Shown piece after piece: positions 1 through 12,400 of a DNA stretch of 64,000 bases. The stretch's first letter is position 1. Every line of letters begins with the position of its first letter. Origin of the DNA: Ancylostoma caninum (Eukaryota > Nematoda > Chromadorea > Rhabditida > Ancylostomatidae); assembly GCA_037903475.1 (NCBI GenBank), contig JBAJFG010000621.1, positions 992,001 to 1,056,000 of the forward strand. The letters run 5' to 3'. A program made the position numbers and the translations under genes. Under the pieces are notes generated by a model. The model made no database searches. It was not told the origin of the DNA and saw only the letters and a program-made list of their open reading frames with translations.

Positions 1-3000
1 ACTAGTTCTTCGTTATCCTCTTCTTCATTGTAATTGTAAATATGAACAGTTGGTAGGGCATCATCACCAACTAACGGTGTGTCTAGTGTGATATCTGAGG
101 GACCGCGTAAGAAACGGCCATGCGTAGATCTAAAACTCGTATTTTCAAAAAGTAGACGAAAAAATCGAGTCGGTAGGTGCACTGGAACTTTACCGAGACT
201 GATAGTCCAGCTCGTCACCAATACTCATCGGCAAGAGACTCTGAGTGAGGTATCGGAAAAGAGAAGGTAGATCGCGTCGAGAGATGGAATAATACAATAC
301 TTTATCCTACAAAACAACTTAATTGGTCATGAAATATGCAAAGACTAGAATGACGTACCTGATATAATATGAGAACTTTCTGTATTATTGGAAACTCTTC
401 CACTAGTTCAGACGACAAAGAAACAACATTCAAATAAGTTGGACCATTGAGGGGAAGAAAAGCTGCTCCATTTAGATAGTCCAGTAAAGGCATCTGGTGC
501 AAAAACTGAGTAATTCCATTCGGTGTGAATTTATTTTATTTATTTATTTGCTTGTCAGTATAAGTAATGGAACATAACATAGAAATCAACAAATAAAAAC
601 GGGAACATAGAAATCAACAAATAAAAACGGGATAAACTGACTTATTCAGCCCCTATGAATCAGGAAATGAAATGGCTAACCCTGTGCAGTTTTAGTAACG
701 GTAGGTAGCGGCCGAAGAAATATTCTAAGCGCTCCTTGAACTTCTGCTGATTCTTTTTCCTAAAATAAAAGTATTGTTACAAGTTTGATAACATTGAGGG
801 AAGTACAAATATGATGCAGAGGCACGGACCTGAAACAACTAAATTCCCCAAAGAAGAGCCGAAACATCTTGTAAGCGCCTGTTAGAACATTCTGAATAGC
901 CGGTAGAAATACAGCGTATTCAGCAGCCGCATTCTGAATTCTGAAAGAGCTCTGAAACACATTCTTCCAACACTTCGACTCGATTCTTTTTCACTGCTTA
1001 CTTATGGAAAAAATTATTATTTATTCTACAGCTGAAAAAAGGAGACTTTGAGGCGGTACGTATCAGCCTAGCAGTGATGTACCATAAGACTGTCCATTGC
1101 GCAATCTGTGTTATAAAACCCAAGCGCGAGGGAAGGGGAAATAGAGAAATAAAGGCGATTTAATCTAGTTGCAAGCGCTACATGCGTGCCTCTAGTGATG
1201 AAAGATAGGATCAGTCGCATAACTGGCGCAGCTCAGATGCACGCATTTGTGGCCTCGCATGCCGCGATGACCTGTGTTCAAGGAAAATCCCCCGCAAAGG
1301 GATGCGTGCGTCTGAGTAGCATAAATTGCCCAATAGAAGGGCAGTTCATACTAGAGTACCTACGTCAGACGCAAGCATCCATTTGCGCAGAACTTTCCAT
1401 GAGGACCGGTCAACGTGGCATGTGCATTCTCAACGAAAAAAAAACGTGGCGGCCGCCGCAAGGCCATGAACGCGAGCGTATGAGCTACGTCAGCAATGCG
1501 GCTCACCCTATCCTTCAACAAATAGACGCACGAGCGTCAAACGCATGCATCTAGTATAAGTTACCCTAGAGGGAGGGGGAGAGAGCATCCGTAGAATCGC
1601 TTGCTTGTTTTCGCCAGTAATGTTGCTATACCACGGACACTGCGAGGGGTGCGTTGCACTAGGCGACAACGAGAGGCGTGTCTCGGACGAGATCTGCAAA
1701 ACTCTGTCATCTCTGCACTCTGCAGGGTGGCAGTAAGCGCTCGCTCGGATGGCTCTCGCACCTCTCTCGCACCTTTAATTACTGGTACATTGGAGCTGTC
1801 TAGGTCGACGTCAGAGGTTGAGGTTAAACGCTCGTATATCGATCATCCGATCATCTCCTTGCGCAATTTTTTAGCAAAAAAGGGGAAAATGCTCGTCAGG
1901 GAACTGGATAAAGTATTCAAGTGGGTAATTAGGGAAAAGCCAATATGGAGGATAATCATCTACCCACAAGGTTATTTGCTTTTCCTCTCTTTTCGAACCC
2001 GTGAGGGAATAGTTCTATTATGTGAGCAGCGTTCCTACCGATGTTAGCCTAAAACAGGATTGGTAACAACACGCGTTTTGCTTCTGAAAGAGCATGTTCT
2101 GCCTTGAAGTCTGCAATGGGAAGATAGTTTCCGAACGTTTTTGCAGTACATTGCTCAAGCGCTTGGCATCTGGCAGGTTCAGAGCGGGGGAACACTAAGT
2201 TCCAGGACCTACTGGCTGCTTCATGTGGACACGCCAGTGGTTTTAGAGAAGGGCAATACACAAGGAACGATGAAGAAAGGTTGGATATAAATGAAAACAA
2301 AAGTAGAAGTTATTGTTAGAAAGGTTGAAAAGTCTCCATTTCTTCATTTCGTACCTGACTTTAATATAAAGAACAGTGCAGGACAGTGCTCTTCCAGAAG
2401 CAAAACGCGTATTGCTACCCTTCCTGTATTACAAACATCGGTAGAAACCTCAAATGTTAGCATTTTTAAACAAATTTTTACATCCCGGACTTTCGGGATG
2501 ATGCGTAATGCATACAGAGAGTGTAGTATGCTTTGCGACTCTGCTAAATCCGTACGTAAAGTGACTTTTTGGAAATTCCGTGGATAACTGAACCGAAATT
2601 GATGTTGCCAATCAATCCATCGGTCGTATTCATTTCCTAGTTTGGATGAGAGTTCCTGCATATGATCACTATATAGCCTAGACTTGACACAATTAGAATG
2701 CTCTTCGTTCCTATCGATGACACATTTTTTGGAAGAGAAAAAGCTTCAAAACATTAAGAAAGCCAAAATTTGTGTGGGCCGCTATTCCGACACACTGCGT
2801 ACCGAAAAGAGCATCTGCTCCTCGAATGAGGGATGGAGAAGGACCGTCGAATGAGGAAAAGAGTACCTAGCTGCTGATTTTATTTTGCTTTTGTAGAGGT
2901 TTGGTTCATCGAAACGGTCATTTCTAAACCTTTCATAAAATCAGAGTTTGGACTTAATTCTGGAATTTCTTCGTGGAGATAAGTGATGAAATATCCGCAC

Positions 3001-4168
3001 AGCCATTTGCATGATTGCTAAATTTAATGTTGACTTATTTTTCCCTGCTCCTCACATGCATAATTGAGTTATTTCCAGTACTTTTCAATAACACTATTCT
3101 GGCAAGGTAGCCAACTAACTAATAGGAATACGCTGACTTTGTTATTCTCAGCACGCCTAGTCGATGGTGGCAACACCTGGGGACCTATCACATTCCCAGG
3201 GCCAGGTTGGTATGCATCGACGCTGGAGCTGGCAGGATGCCAGCAATGCCTACGTCTATGCTGCTGCCATCGAGGTATCTCGTACGGGAACGCCCCCCTT
3301 TGTCGCCTAGTGCTTGCCGTCCCACTGCGAGTAGGAATACTAATGACGGAACACTAACAGTTCCACCGGCAACGCTCGAGAATAACGACCCCCAGATAAA
3401 TTGCCGCACCATGACAACAGTGCGTCGCGTTCTCCTTTCTGCGATGCAATAACGATTGCCCCTAAATGCACCTCACTTTCACAATTGCAACTCCCAACAA
3501 ATGCCACAAAAGTAGTGAGAACTCGAAACAGGGTTGAAGCAAAGCAACAGCTATTAGGTATACACTACAGATGGAGAATAGCATCTATTTTCCGAAGCAG
3601 GACCAACCGAGAAATGATTGGTCCGTGTAGCTTGTTACTCAAAAGACTGAATTTCGAAGAAACATACTTGGAAAGCGCGATACCAATCAGGAATTCGCAT
3701 TCTTCCACTTGGATATAAACATGGTCCGATTTTTGAGTGGATACAGTCCTGAATGGGAACTCAGGCTTATCCGCTTGATCGCGTGGACTGACAAAGTTGT
3801 CAGTGAAATTCACCACAGCTTCTGCGAAACCAGTGATCTCTGTCTAAATTAAGCGACCTGAATCGAAAAACCAAGAAAATATTAGGAAAACGAAAGGAAA
3901 AACTCGCTTGTCGGTCAAGTGTGTCTCCCTTTGGGTAGAAATACATTATTCGATTATGTTCTTCACCCTCCCTTCTTCCTGATGACGGATGGGCAACAAA
4001 GAAGAACTCGAGAATGTCTAAAAATGCCAAATAATAAGTTGGCAAGGCAATTTTCTACTAATTTAGTTAAAACTTACCAGGCAAACGGACCCACATCTCA
4101 GCCTGAGTGACATTGGAGGTATTTGTGGCGAAGAAATACAGCGGATTACCAAATCCACCAGAAAACAT
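1..4168 (-). CDS. ccz-1: CCZ1 vacuolar/endosomal fusion protein, N-terminal part (partial at window edge)
   Basis: CCZ1 pairs with MON1 (SAND-1 in C. elegans) to form the guanine nucleotide exchange factor that loads RAB7 during early-to-late endosome conversion. Exons in transcript order: 4168-4078, 4017-3908, 3843-3668, 940-830, 759-681, 493-359, 306-194, 129-1. They join in phase to 314 codons, then leave the window. Family matches by eye: LEFFFVAHPSSGRREGEEH near residue 32 (first longin domain), FAEAVVNFT after it, FKERLEYFFGRYL, LLDYLNGAAFLPLNGPTYL, and RYLTQSLLP then GRFLRGPSDITLD. Human CCZ1 has the same blocks in the same order over about 480 residues. The start is the first ATG, 2 nt after a TTCTAG acceptor, suggesting trans-splicing. 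Intron 2 uses a GC donor (CAA/GCGAGT), chosen because it is the only site keeping phase. Intron 3 is 2.7 kb and contains repeats; the join across it is inferred from phase and homology. Confidence 0.88.
1178..1565. repeat. Degenerate copy of hairpin element A inside the CCZ1 intron
   Basis: The segment resembles the arms of the hairpin at 4974-5422. Shared stretches include ATAAATTGCCC, GGACCGGTCAACGTGGCATG, GCGGCCGCCGCAAGGCC and the terminal CTAGTATAAGTTACCCT. Many substitutions and an internal loss suggest it is older. It sits in the 2.7 kb intron of CCZ1 (941-3667) and helps explain that intron's size. A 122-codon ORF here is repeat-derived. Confidence 0.7.
1566..3560. other. Rest of the large CCZ1 intron, no gene recognised
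   Basis: The stretch contains several ORFs under 150 codons on both strands. None shows family similarity or a splice chain compatible with the flanking CCZ1 phases. A weak local inverted repeat (GTCGATGGTGGCAACA near 3160 against TGCTGCTGCCATCGAGG near 3260) suggests another decayed small element. Nothing else could be supported. Confidence 0.5.
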
Positions 4169-4180
4169 GACTAGAACGAA
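4166..4180 (-). promoter_or_regulatory. Probable trans-splice acceptor at the CCZ1 start
   Basis: On the minus strand a TTTCGTTCTAG acceptor ends at 4171 and the ATG begins at 4168, leaving a 2-nt leader. Very short leaders after an acceptor are typical of nematode spliced-leader sites. It faces away from the ABCC10-like start, so the two genes are divergently arranged. Confidence 0.45.
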
Positions 4181-4973
4181 AATTTTATATGTTCAGCAGG
4201 GTTTAAATAATGGGTCGTAATATTGCGTAGGAAAGAGTGGATGCACTCGATTGGACGAGATTTTACAGACCCTGTCTTGAGTCCCTGGAGTCCCGGGTTA
4301 AGCACTTGTTAACGAATCTGATTTTGGTTGTGAGCATTTTTTCATTCTTTCATTGAGAGTGAAGTAACGAATGGAACAAGTGAGCTTTCATTTGCAGTTG
4401 TTTTCATAGCGCTTTTGTTTTTTTTTTTTTTGTTTAGCATCCGAAAGAAGTCGGAGATTTCTTCTCTTTTTTCTGTGTTTCCAGTAAAATTGACGCAGTG
4501 GCAGCAACTAATTTATAGATGGAAATAATATCTGCTCTTCGATTCTGTGAAAAGTTATGCTCTTTGCTTTGCGCTAGATTATGAAGATTGAATTCACCTC
4601 TCCAAGCTCAACTTATCTAAATACCAGCTCAACGATCCACTCCTCCATGGATCGATAACTAGAACCTGGAGTTCATTGTGATCTTTAGAAGTGTTTGGAG
4701 TTGTTCCAACCTTTAATGACAACGTTTGTTGGCAGGTTATTGTCCTGCCTTCTCCTTTTTGCAGGAGCCCCTCCCTATTCCTTAGCTTTCACTCTTGTGG
4801 AGCTTTCTTTTTGTCAATGTTCTACTCAGACACTCGGCCAGTATTCAGATTCAAGTAGAAAATTGCACTTAGGGAAATGGGCACTATTCCACTTGTTCTG
4901 CCCCAAAATCCCAAAATCAAAAATTCTTCTGAAACTTCGTATAAGGGTAATTTATACTGGCTGCGTGCGTCAA

Positions 4974-5422
4974 AGGCAATTTATACTGGATGCGTGCGAC
5001 TGACGCGCGTGCGTCTATATGATGAAGAATAGGGCCCAGTCGCATCGCAGTCGCAGCTCAAACGCACGCGTTTACGGCCTCGCAGCGGCCGCGCGTTCTT
5101 TTCATTGAGGATGTACATGCCGTGTTGACCGGTCTTCATGGAAAATCCCCCTCAAATGGATGCGTGCGACTGACGCGCGACTGACGCACGCAGCTAGTAT
5201 AAATTGCCCCTCAGTCGCGCATCAGTCGCACGCATCCATTTGAGGGGGATTTCCCATGAAGACCGGTCAACACGGCATGTACATCCTCAATGAAAAGAAC
5301 GCGCGGCCGCCGCAAGGCCGTAAACGCGTGCGTCAGGGCTGCGACTGCGATGCGACGGGGCCCTATTCTTTATCATATAGACGCACGCGCCTCAATCGCA
5401 CGCATCCAGTATAAATTGCCCT
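4974..5422. repeat. Hairpin element A, ~450 bp near-perfect inverted repeat
   Basis: Arms 4974-5185 and 5212-5422 are near-perfect inverted complements with almost no spacer. The ends read GGCAATTTATACTGGATGCG and its complement, and the arms carry GTTGACCGGTCTTCATGG and GCGGCCGC. Terminal inverted repeats, no ORF and a second degenerate copy at 1178-1565 fit a non-autonomous foldback/MITE. A 62-codon ORF inside (5290-5478) is incidental. Confidence 0.85.
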
Positions 5423-5423
5423 A

Positions 5424-5850
5424 TAGGGGGATTGTTTGGCATGTTGATCACGAATGTCATTCTCATTTTGTGCCGTAACTCCATCTGGGTTGGGTTATGG
5501 TAGGGTTAGGGCAACTGCAGCATCCCAGAGAATCATCTGAATTTTTGTCTAAGGGTTATTCGATATGCTGACCACGAATATCATACTCGTTTAGTGCCGC
5601 AACCCCGTTTGTGTAAAGTCACGGTAGCTTTAAGGCAAGTACTGTGCATAGGAAAACCTCAAATTGCTTCCAACTTCCAAAATCAATGTGGTATTCGTAA
5701 TCAGCCTGTCAAATAACCTCCGCCGGCAAAAATTCAGATGATTCCGCGAGATACCTTGCTTACCCTAGCCCTACTGTAACCCTACCCAATTGAGGATACG
5801 GCATAAAACGAGTATGATATTTGTGATCAGAATGTCAAATAACCCCCCTA
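5424..5850. repeat. Hairpin element B, ~427 bp inverted repeat
   Basis: The left end (GGGGGATTGTTTGGCATG, GATCACGAATGTCAT) pairs with the right end (GATCAGAATGTCAAATAACC) and pairing continues inward: 5538-5590 pairs with 5690-5745, including GAATTTTTG against CAAAAATTC. It abuts element A directly and has no coding capacity. Called as a non-autonomous foldback element. Confidence 0.8.
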
Positions 5851-6427
5851 GAAGGAGTTTCGGAGAAATTTTTGATTTTGAGGTTTTGGGGCAGAACAAG
5901 TGGAATAGTGCCGGGAAATGGACTCCTCACAGTGTCATCGTTCCTAATCATTCTTTTCCTTTGTCTCTGAACAATTTGGTTCCGATGAATAGCAGTCCTC
6001 AATAAAAGGACCTATTTCGATTGTGTTTCATCCCGGGCTAATAAAGCTTCAAGCTTTTGGTTTGGCTGTTTGTGCTCCTAATCTCATAGATTTACGAATA
6101 GCTAGGTCCCTTCAGGCCGTGAAGAGGGCGATATATCCTAACGTTGGCGGATAAAACACCACAAGGATCCAAACAAATCATCAAATGGTGACTAAAGTCA
6201 ATTAACTTTTCATCTAAATACTTCTCATCTGCTGCTGTCTCACAATTTTCCACGAACAAAAGGCGTATGTTTATCGTGCATTGTTACGACATTCCTCTAC
6301 GTTTTTGTTTTCCACGATCAATGAATCACACCTGAATCACGCGACTCTTGTTCGTTGTGTCATTCAACAGAGCTGTCCTCTGGTTATCCTATTTTCGAGA
6401 GCTATTCACTGATCTAACTGAAAAGCT

Positions 6428-6463
6428 TCCTTGTTCAGATCTCGAACTTCCATCTCAACACAT
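6428..6463 (+). promoter_or_regulatory. Probable trans-splice acceptor and 5' UTR of the ABCC10-like gene
   Basis: A TTCCTTGTTCAG acceptor ends at 6438 and is followed by 25 nt of leader before the ATG at 6464. No in-frame coding exon was recognised upstream, so the acceptor is best explained by spliced-leader addition. An ordinary non-coding first exon further upstream is the alternative. Confidence 0.45.
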
Positions 6464-9400
6464 ATGGGTAGCCCGTCAAGTCCCATTTGGGACTTTTGTG
6501 GCTTTGTTAATGGCAGCTCTTTTCGAACGAAATACTTCATGGATGAGTCCACTATGACTCTGACAGCATGCGGAGAATTCGCCGTTGTGGTGACACAGTC
6601 AATTCCTTTGTTGTTCTTTTCCGTCACTAATCTCATGTTGATATCGGTGAGTCAGTCTATTTTTTTTTCAAAATGGACTCCAGTACTTTGCTTTCCCCTT
6701 CAGGCAGGATTTCCAAGGTTTGAAGAGCATGCGACTGTTTCGCGGATATTCACCTTGAAGATTATTATCAGCGTGCTCACTGTAATATGCATGACGGTTT
6801 CTTTTCCTGTTACTCTGCTCACAAAGTTCCACCTGAAACCTGTCCTGCTTATTGAATATGGGATTTTGGCTTTCATTTGGACGATATTTGCTTCTCTGTG
6901 GACGTATTCGAAAATGTTGCAAAGGCATGTTTGATTGTTGGATTGATTGCATTCTTACGTTTTTTTTTTTATAAATTCGCAATCGCGAGATACAGCACTA
7001 TGTCTTGAGGTTGTGGTGAGTTTGACCTGGTAGTGAAGCCTTTATAATGGCAAGTAACTGTTAAGGGGAGCAATACCCAATCTAACAAAACCTCCTACAG
7101 CATTATTATTGCGACTTCCTTCCATTTCAGTTGGACCCGCACCCGAGGCCTCACAGTTGCTGCTTTCTTCGCTTCAAAAATGTTCTTTTTGATTACCGTC
7201 AATAGATGGATACTCTATGGATTTAAAGATCCGAGAACTTATATTCTCTTCGCTGTCTCTATCGTCCATATAATTGGCTCCATTGGAAACATCATTGAGT
7301 GGAGGGAGTACAGGTTTGCGCTTTAGTTATTCTTGTTCGCTTGACAAGACAATATATTGTACTTTTTTGAAGAGCACTGCAGCGTCTCAGAGAGGATAGT
7401 GACGGCTACGTTCAACTCCACGGATGTGCAGACGAGTCAGCCGGCTTCCTTTCCAGAATTTTCTTCTGCTGGACGAATGTATTGATTCGAAAGGGTGGAA
7501 AATTGCAGCTGCATTCGGTGGGTATGCAATAGCGTAAGGAACTTCTAAGAAGGACGAACAGCTGTTCTAAACAGATCGATGATGTCTTCCTTCTGCCACC
7601 TTCACTTGAAGTTGCAAGGATCGAGCATGAGATGGTCGAAAATTCACCGACATTCTACTCGGATGGTCAACACTACTCATTGTCCTCGTGGGTTTGCATT
7701 AGTTTCTATTTGAGAATGACTCCCTTGTTCTCTTGTACTCTTCTCTAAAGTTTTTTTTAAGACTCTTTAGTTAGTTTGAAATAAATTTAGCCCAATCAAT
7801 TCAGTGCTCTTCTTTCCACCTTTGGGCTAGCCTTCTTTTCTCTCGGTGTATTACGATTAGCTTCTGATGCCTTCACCTTCGCCGGACCTATCCTGTTGCA
7901 CGTTCTCGTGGAAGTTCTGGAAAATCCTGCTCCAAATGTGAGTTCTAAGTGGCTTAAGGTTAGCACTCTTAGTCAGGATACCTTATAGCATTCTTTTTCA
8001 GTCGTTAGGATTTTTGTACGCTGGTCTCATGGTACTTTGTTCTTTTCTCGCAGCCTTGTTTTCGACGAATTTCACATTCTACATGCAGAAGATTAGCCTC
8101 AAGTGAGATTTTTTCATAATTTTCCTCCTTCCTTCCTCTGCATTTATTCAGTCTTGTCCTTGTTCATATTGTGGGTCAAAAATGTTGTTTTCGATCCAGT
8201 CTTGTCGGGTGATCTCATCTTGCCTCAATTCAGAGTTCGTGCAGCTACGGTTACAGCAATATACGACAAGCTGTTAATGGTACCTCTAAGCGAGATGAGC
8301 AAGTTTTCCTCAGGTACTTCCTTGGCCTTCCACTTTCTGCCGCGATTACAAGCTTGCTTTTTTCTTGAAATATGGTCATCTTACAATAAGCTTGGTGTTA
8401 TTGTCTGGTTACACTTATCTGTTTGGCTTTTCTTCTTACAAGATACTTTTTCTAGAACGTTCCATCCCATATTTACTTTGCAAAGTGATCTCTTTTCAGG
8501 GATGATCCTCAATTATATCTCCACTGACGTTGACCGAATCGTTAATTTCTGCAACTCTTTTCATGCGTTCTGGAGTTTGCCTGTGCAGTTAGGTATTGCT
8601 CTGTACCTGCTTTATCGAGAAGTGCGTTCTCTGATTTTTGACCTTTGGAGCTCATCATAGGAACTGCTATCATTACAAGTTTAGGTCGGAACGGCTTTTC
8701 TTGCTGGGGTAATGGTCGCAATAATCTTGATCCCTCTCAATAAAAAGGTCACAGATAGCATTGGACGCATGTCGGGGAAATTAATGCACTGTAAGGATCA
8801 AAGGGTTAAGGTTGGCCAATTTTTCTTATTTATCAAGAATTTCCTCTATTTTTGTTCTAAATGAAGATAATCTTTAGTTGGTCCGAGAAACAATGGAAGG
8901 AATCCGAGCTGTGAAAGCATCCGCTTGGGAGCCATTTTTCGAGAAGAAAATTAGCGAGTTAAGGGAAGATGAGCTCAAATATCTGAAGGTGAGGACCTGA
9001 TGTGAATCCTCCGTGAGATTAAGAAAGAGTTATTTCAAAAATGTCTTCCATTCTAGGCTCGTAAGTATCTCGACGCTGTTTGTGTGTACCTCTGGGCTTC
9101 AGCTCCTCTTCTTATTACCATTTGTATCCTTACCACGTACACCCTCAGTCTTCATGAGAAGCTTACGGCTGCAAAGGTGATCTCCCTGCTACAGTTGAAC
9201 TAAAAGATGCTTCTAGTGAATCTATTTCAAGGCATTCACCTGTTTGGCGCTGGTAAATATCCTTATAATGCCGCTGAATGCTTTTCCTTGGGTGTTGAAT
9301 GGCTTGGTGGAGGCTCTCGTGTCTCTGAGAAGGTTGACACGTCTCTTCACTCTAAATAACATGGATGTGCACGATGTCTACACACTTTCTGGGGGTGAGT

Positions 9401-12400
9401 CTCATCATTCCTGCCCTTTCCTGATTAATCTTCCATGATCAAATTAATGCTTCCAGACAAAGATACCTTGATGTACGTTCGAGAAGGAAATTTCTTTTGG
9501 AGAGGTTCAAAACACGCCATAAGTGGAGTCTCATTCTCTGGGAAGAAGGTCTTACCTTCAACATTTGTTATTCATCTTTCCTTTCTAAGGGTTTTACGGG
9601 TTTTCAATGTTTAGGGCAAAATCATTGGTATTTCCGGAGATGTCGGAAGCGGCAAGTCAACTCTTTTGTTAGGTGAGTTCTCATCTTTACCTGTTAGCTT
9701 TTGTGTTCCAAAGTTAACTAATGTATTCAGTTAGTTTTTTTTTAGTTAGACTTACATTTCTTGTGTGAAAATTGTGAATTTCCTCGAGATATATGAATTC
9801 CCTTTTTTATACCAGCCACTGTACTTGACGAAATGTCATCCTTGTAGGACTTTTGGGTGAGACGAAGTCTCTCACTGAGTGCATAGGAATTACTCAAGAC
9901 AGTGTTTCTAACGGAATAGGTTATGTGGGACAGGAGCGCTGGCTTTATCGAGGTTGGTTACCTTCCTTTACTTTCATTGTACCCATTTTACTTCATTTCA
10001 TTCTTGCAAAATGGGAATTTAGGCACTGTACGTGACAATATAACGGCTGGGAAGGACTTTGATGCGAAACTGTATGATGCGGTTTTAAAAATGACTTGCC
10101 TGCAAAGGGATATCAATGTTCGTTTTCCTTTTTTTTTTCTCTCCTCTTACCTTTCTTTCCTGTGCGGTTTTTCCTTTCCTGAATATTTCATTCTTTTTTT
10201 TGCATGATTTGTCTTTTGCAACCTCTCTAAGATTATCCTGCTGAACTTCCAGTCTGGGTTCAGGTCCTTTTTCCTAAATATTGTTGTAATAAATTTAGAA
10301 TAACACATTTAGCTCATGCCTGGTGGCGATCTCTATGAGATCTCTGACAACGGCGCAACCCTGAGTGGTGGACAACGAACCCGTGTTGCACTTGCCAGGG
10401 CTCTGTATCAGGTTTGAATAGGGTTAGTTTCCATAAATCAAACAGTCATTGACTGCCTTTCCAGGACAACTCCATGTATCTTCTCGATGAACCACTCGCG
10501 TCTCTTGACAGGCGTGTTGCTGATTACGTCTGGGTAGAAGCGATCGAGAAAAGACTGAGAGATCGTGGCCGCTTGGTGATCGTAGCCACACATGATGCAA
10601 GGGTGCTGGCCAGGGCTGATGAAGTCATTGTGTTGGGAAGCGACGGGAAAGTGGTTAAGCAAGGTGAATCATTCTGTTATTCCAATTTGGTCGTGCTAGT
10701 ACTCTAAATTCATGAGACTATAAGTGACATCCCTTCAATTTTCTCAAAGCACAGCACTTTATTAGACTTCGGTTGTGCTTTGTAGGAACTCCTCAGGACG
10801 TTCTTGGTGTGGATGTCGCTGAGCTTGGATCTGAAGAAGAGGATTCCGGTGCTGAAACGGAGTTAGAGCGTATTGTGCTTCAGGATGAAGAAAGGCAGGT
10901 ATGGTGATGCTGTTCAGTTACTGCTGTGCACTGCCTTTTTGAATTCATGTATTAATTATTCACATTATATAGTAAGGTCTTCATGATCACTTTTCTCTGT
11001 TTTTTTTTCCATGTTCTCTATATGCTTTTTCTCTTTTTTATGATGCTAGTCACGTATTTTGCTTTTGTAGGACTAGGAGTGTCTTAGCTTTTTTCTTTTA
11101 ACACCCTTTGCGCAAGCAAAATTATGTTACACAAACGGATTTGCAAAAGTGGAGATGAGATTGCAAGAATTGCTGTCATTGCTTCTGTACAAAATCTCCG
11201 TTTCTAGTACATTATAGAACCAGCTGAAACACTCGCTCCGGCCGAGCGCACGCCGGCAAACCGGCCCAGCCGGTTACCAGTGGCCGCTCGGCCGCAAATC
11301 GTGTCCCGCTCGGACGGCATACAGAAATTTAGGCGGACAACTCAGCCGGTGCTTCTACTTTTTCTTCTACTTCTTCAAATTAAGCCCTTTACTCGGCCGG
11401 TCCGTCCGCTGAGCCGGTTTCCCGGCGTGCGCTTGGCCTGTGCAAGTATCTGAGAGCTTATGAAGTGAAAGTATTTTCCAATTATTAGGGATATATTCAG
11501 TGGTGTGGTTATGTTTTTGCCATAGAATTTGGCATAGGATCATCTGCTTTTGAGTTGCTTCCAACTTTCTACGGTTTTCAAAGTTTAACTTACTTAGTTC
11601 AGGTGGGGAGAGTACGAGCCTCCATCGCCAACGCATACATTCAAGCTACTGGTCCCATCTTGAGTGCTATCATCTTAGCTGCGCTGTGTTTGATGCAGTT
11701 CTCGAAAAATGCAGCTGATTGGTGGTTGAGTAGATGGACGGAGAACCAAAGCAACTTCACTGAAAACTCAGGAACCACTAGTTTCCAGAAGTTACTATAT
11801 GGTCCAAGACAGATTGAGTGAGTTTCTCTCTCCATCGAGGCTATTCGTTTCATGGCAGTGCCGGTGCTCTATCTGTAGGTTGATGGACGAAGAACAAATG
11901 GATCGCTCTGTGTATTTCTTAATCGTGTATGGATGCATAGCAACAGCTAACACAATATTCACTTGCATTAGAGCGTTTCTCTTTGCGTATGGTGGAATCC
12001 AAGCTGCTAGACATCTCCATTCGAGATTGCTCCACAAACTTCTCAAGGTGCGATCTTCTTGGGTTATCATTTTTGCGGTGCAGCAGAAATTCGACTTCAG
12101 GCATCAGCTTCTTGGTGGGACCGTACTCCGTCTGGACGAGTTATTAACCGAATCTGTTCAGATGTTTATACCTGCGACGACAATTTGCCGTTCCAGGTTA
12201 GGACTTTAGCACAGTAGCTTTCTGTTGCGGTTCCGTACAGTTATAATATTTTGAAGTTTACTGCGATTGTAGATTGTTTTCAGATCCTTTTCATTATTTC
12301 ATTTGTTCTCTACCTTCTTCATTTTCTTTGTTCACTTTTTAACCTATTCCTTCTTTTTATTTCCTTTCCAACAGACTGGTTAAGAGTAGTGGTCTGATGT

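Larger units (their letters stand above)
4872..5921. repeat. Outer 65-bp inverted repeat (element C) enclosing two hairpin elements
   Basis: Bases 4872-4936 and 5857-5921 are inverted complements with few mismatches; the shared core reads CACTTGTTCTGCCCCAAAA on one arm. Everything between is made of hairpin elements A (4974-5422) and B (5424-5850). Either C is a transposon into which A and B inserted, or the whole block is one compound foldback. It occupies about half of the CCZ1-ABCC10 intergenic region. Confidence 0.75.

Noticed and set aside
1601..2047. 148-codon plus-strand ORF
   Set aside because: Lies in a CCZ1 intron beside repeats, composition is not protein-like, and no family or splice support was seen.
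6406..6636. Minus-strand ORF overlapping transporter exon 1
   Set aside because: Antisense shadow of exon 1, which is supported by the joined 1445-codon chain.
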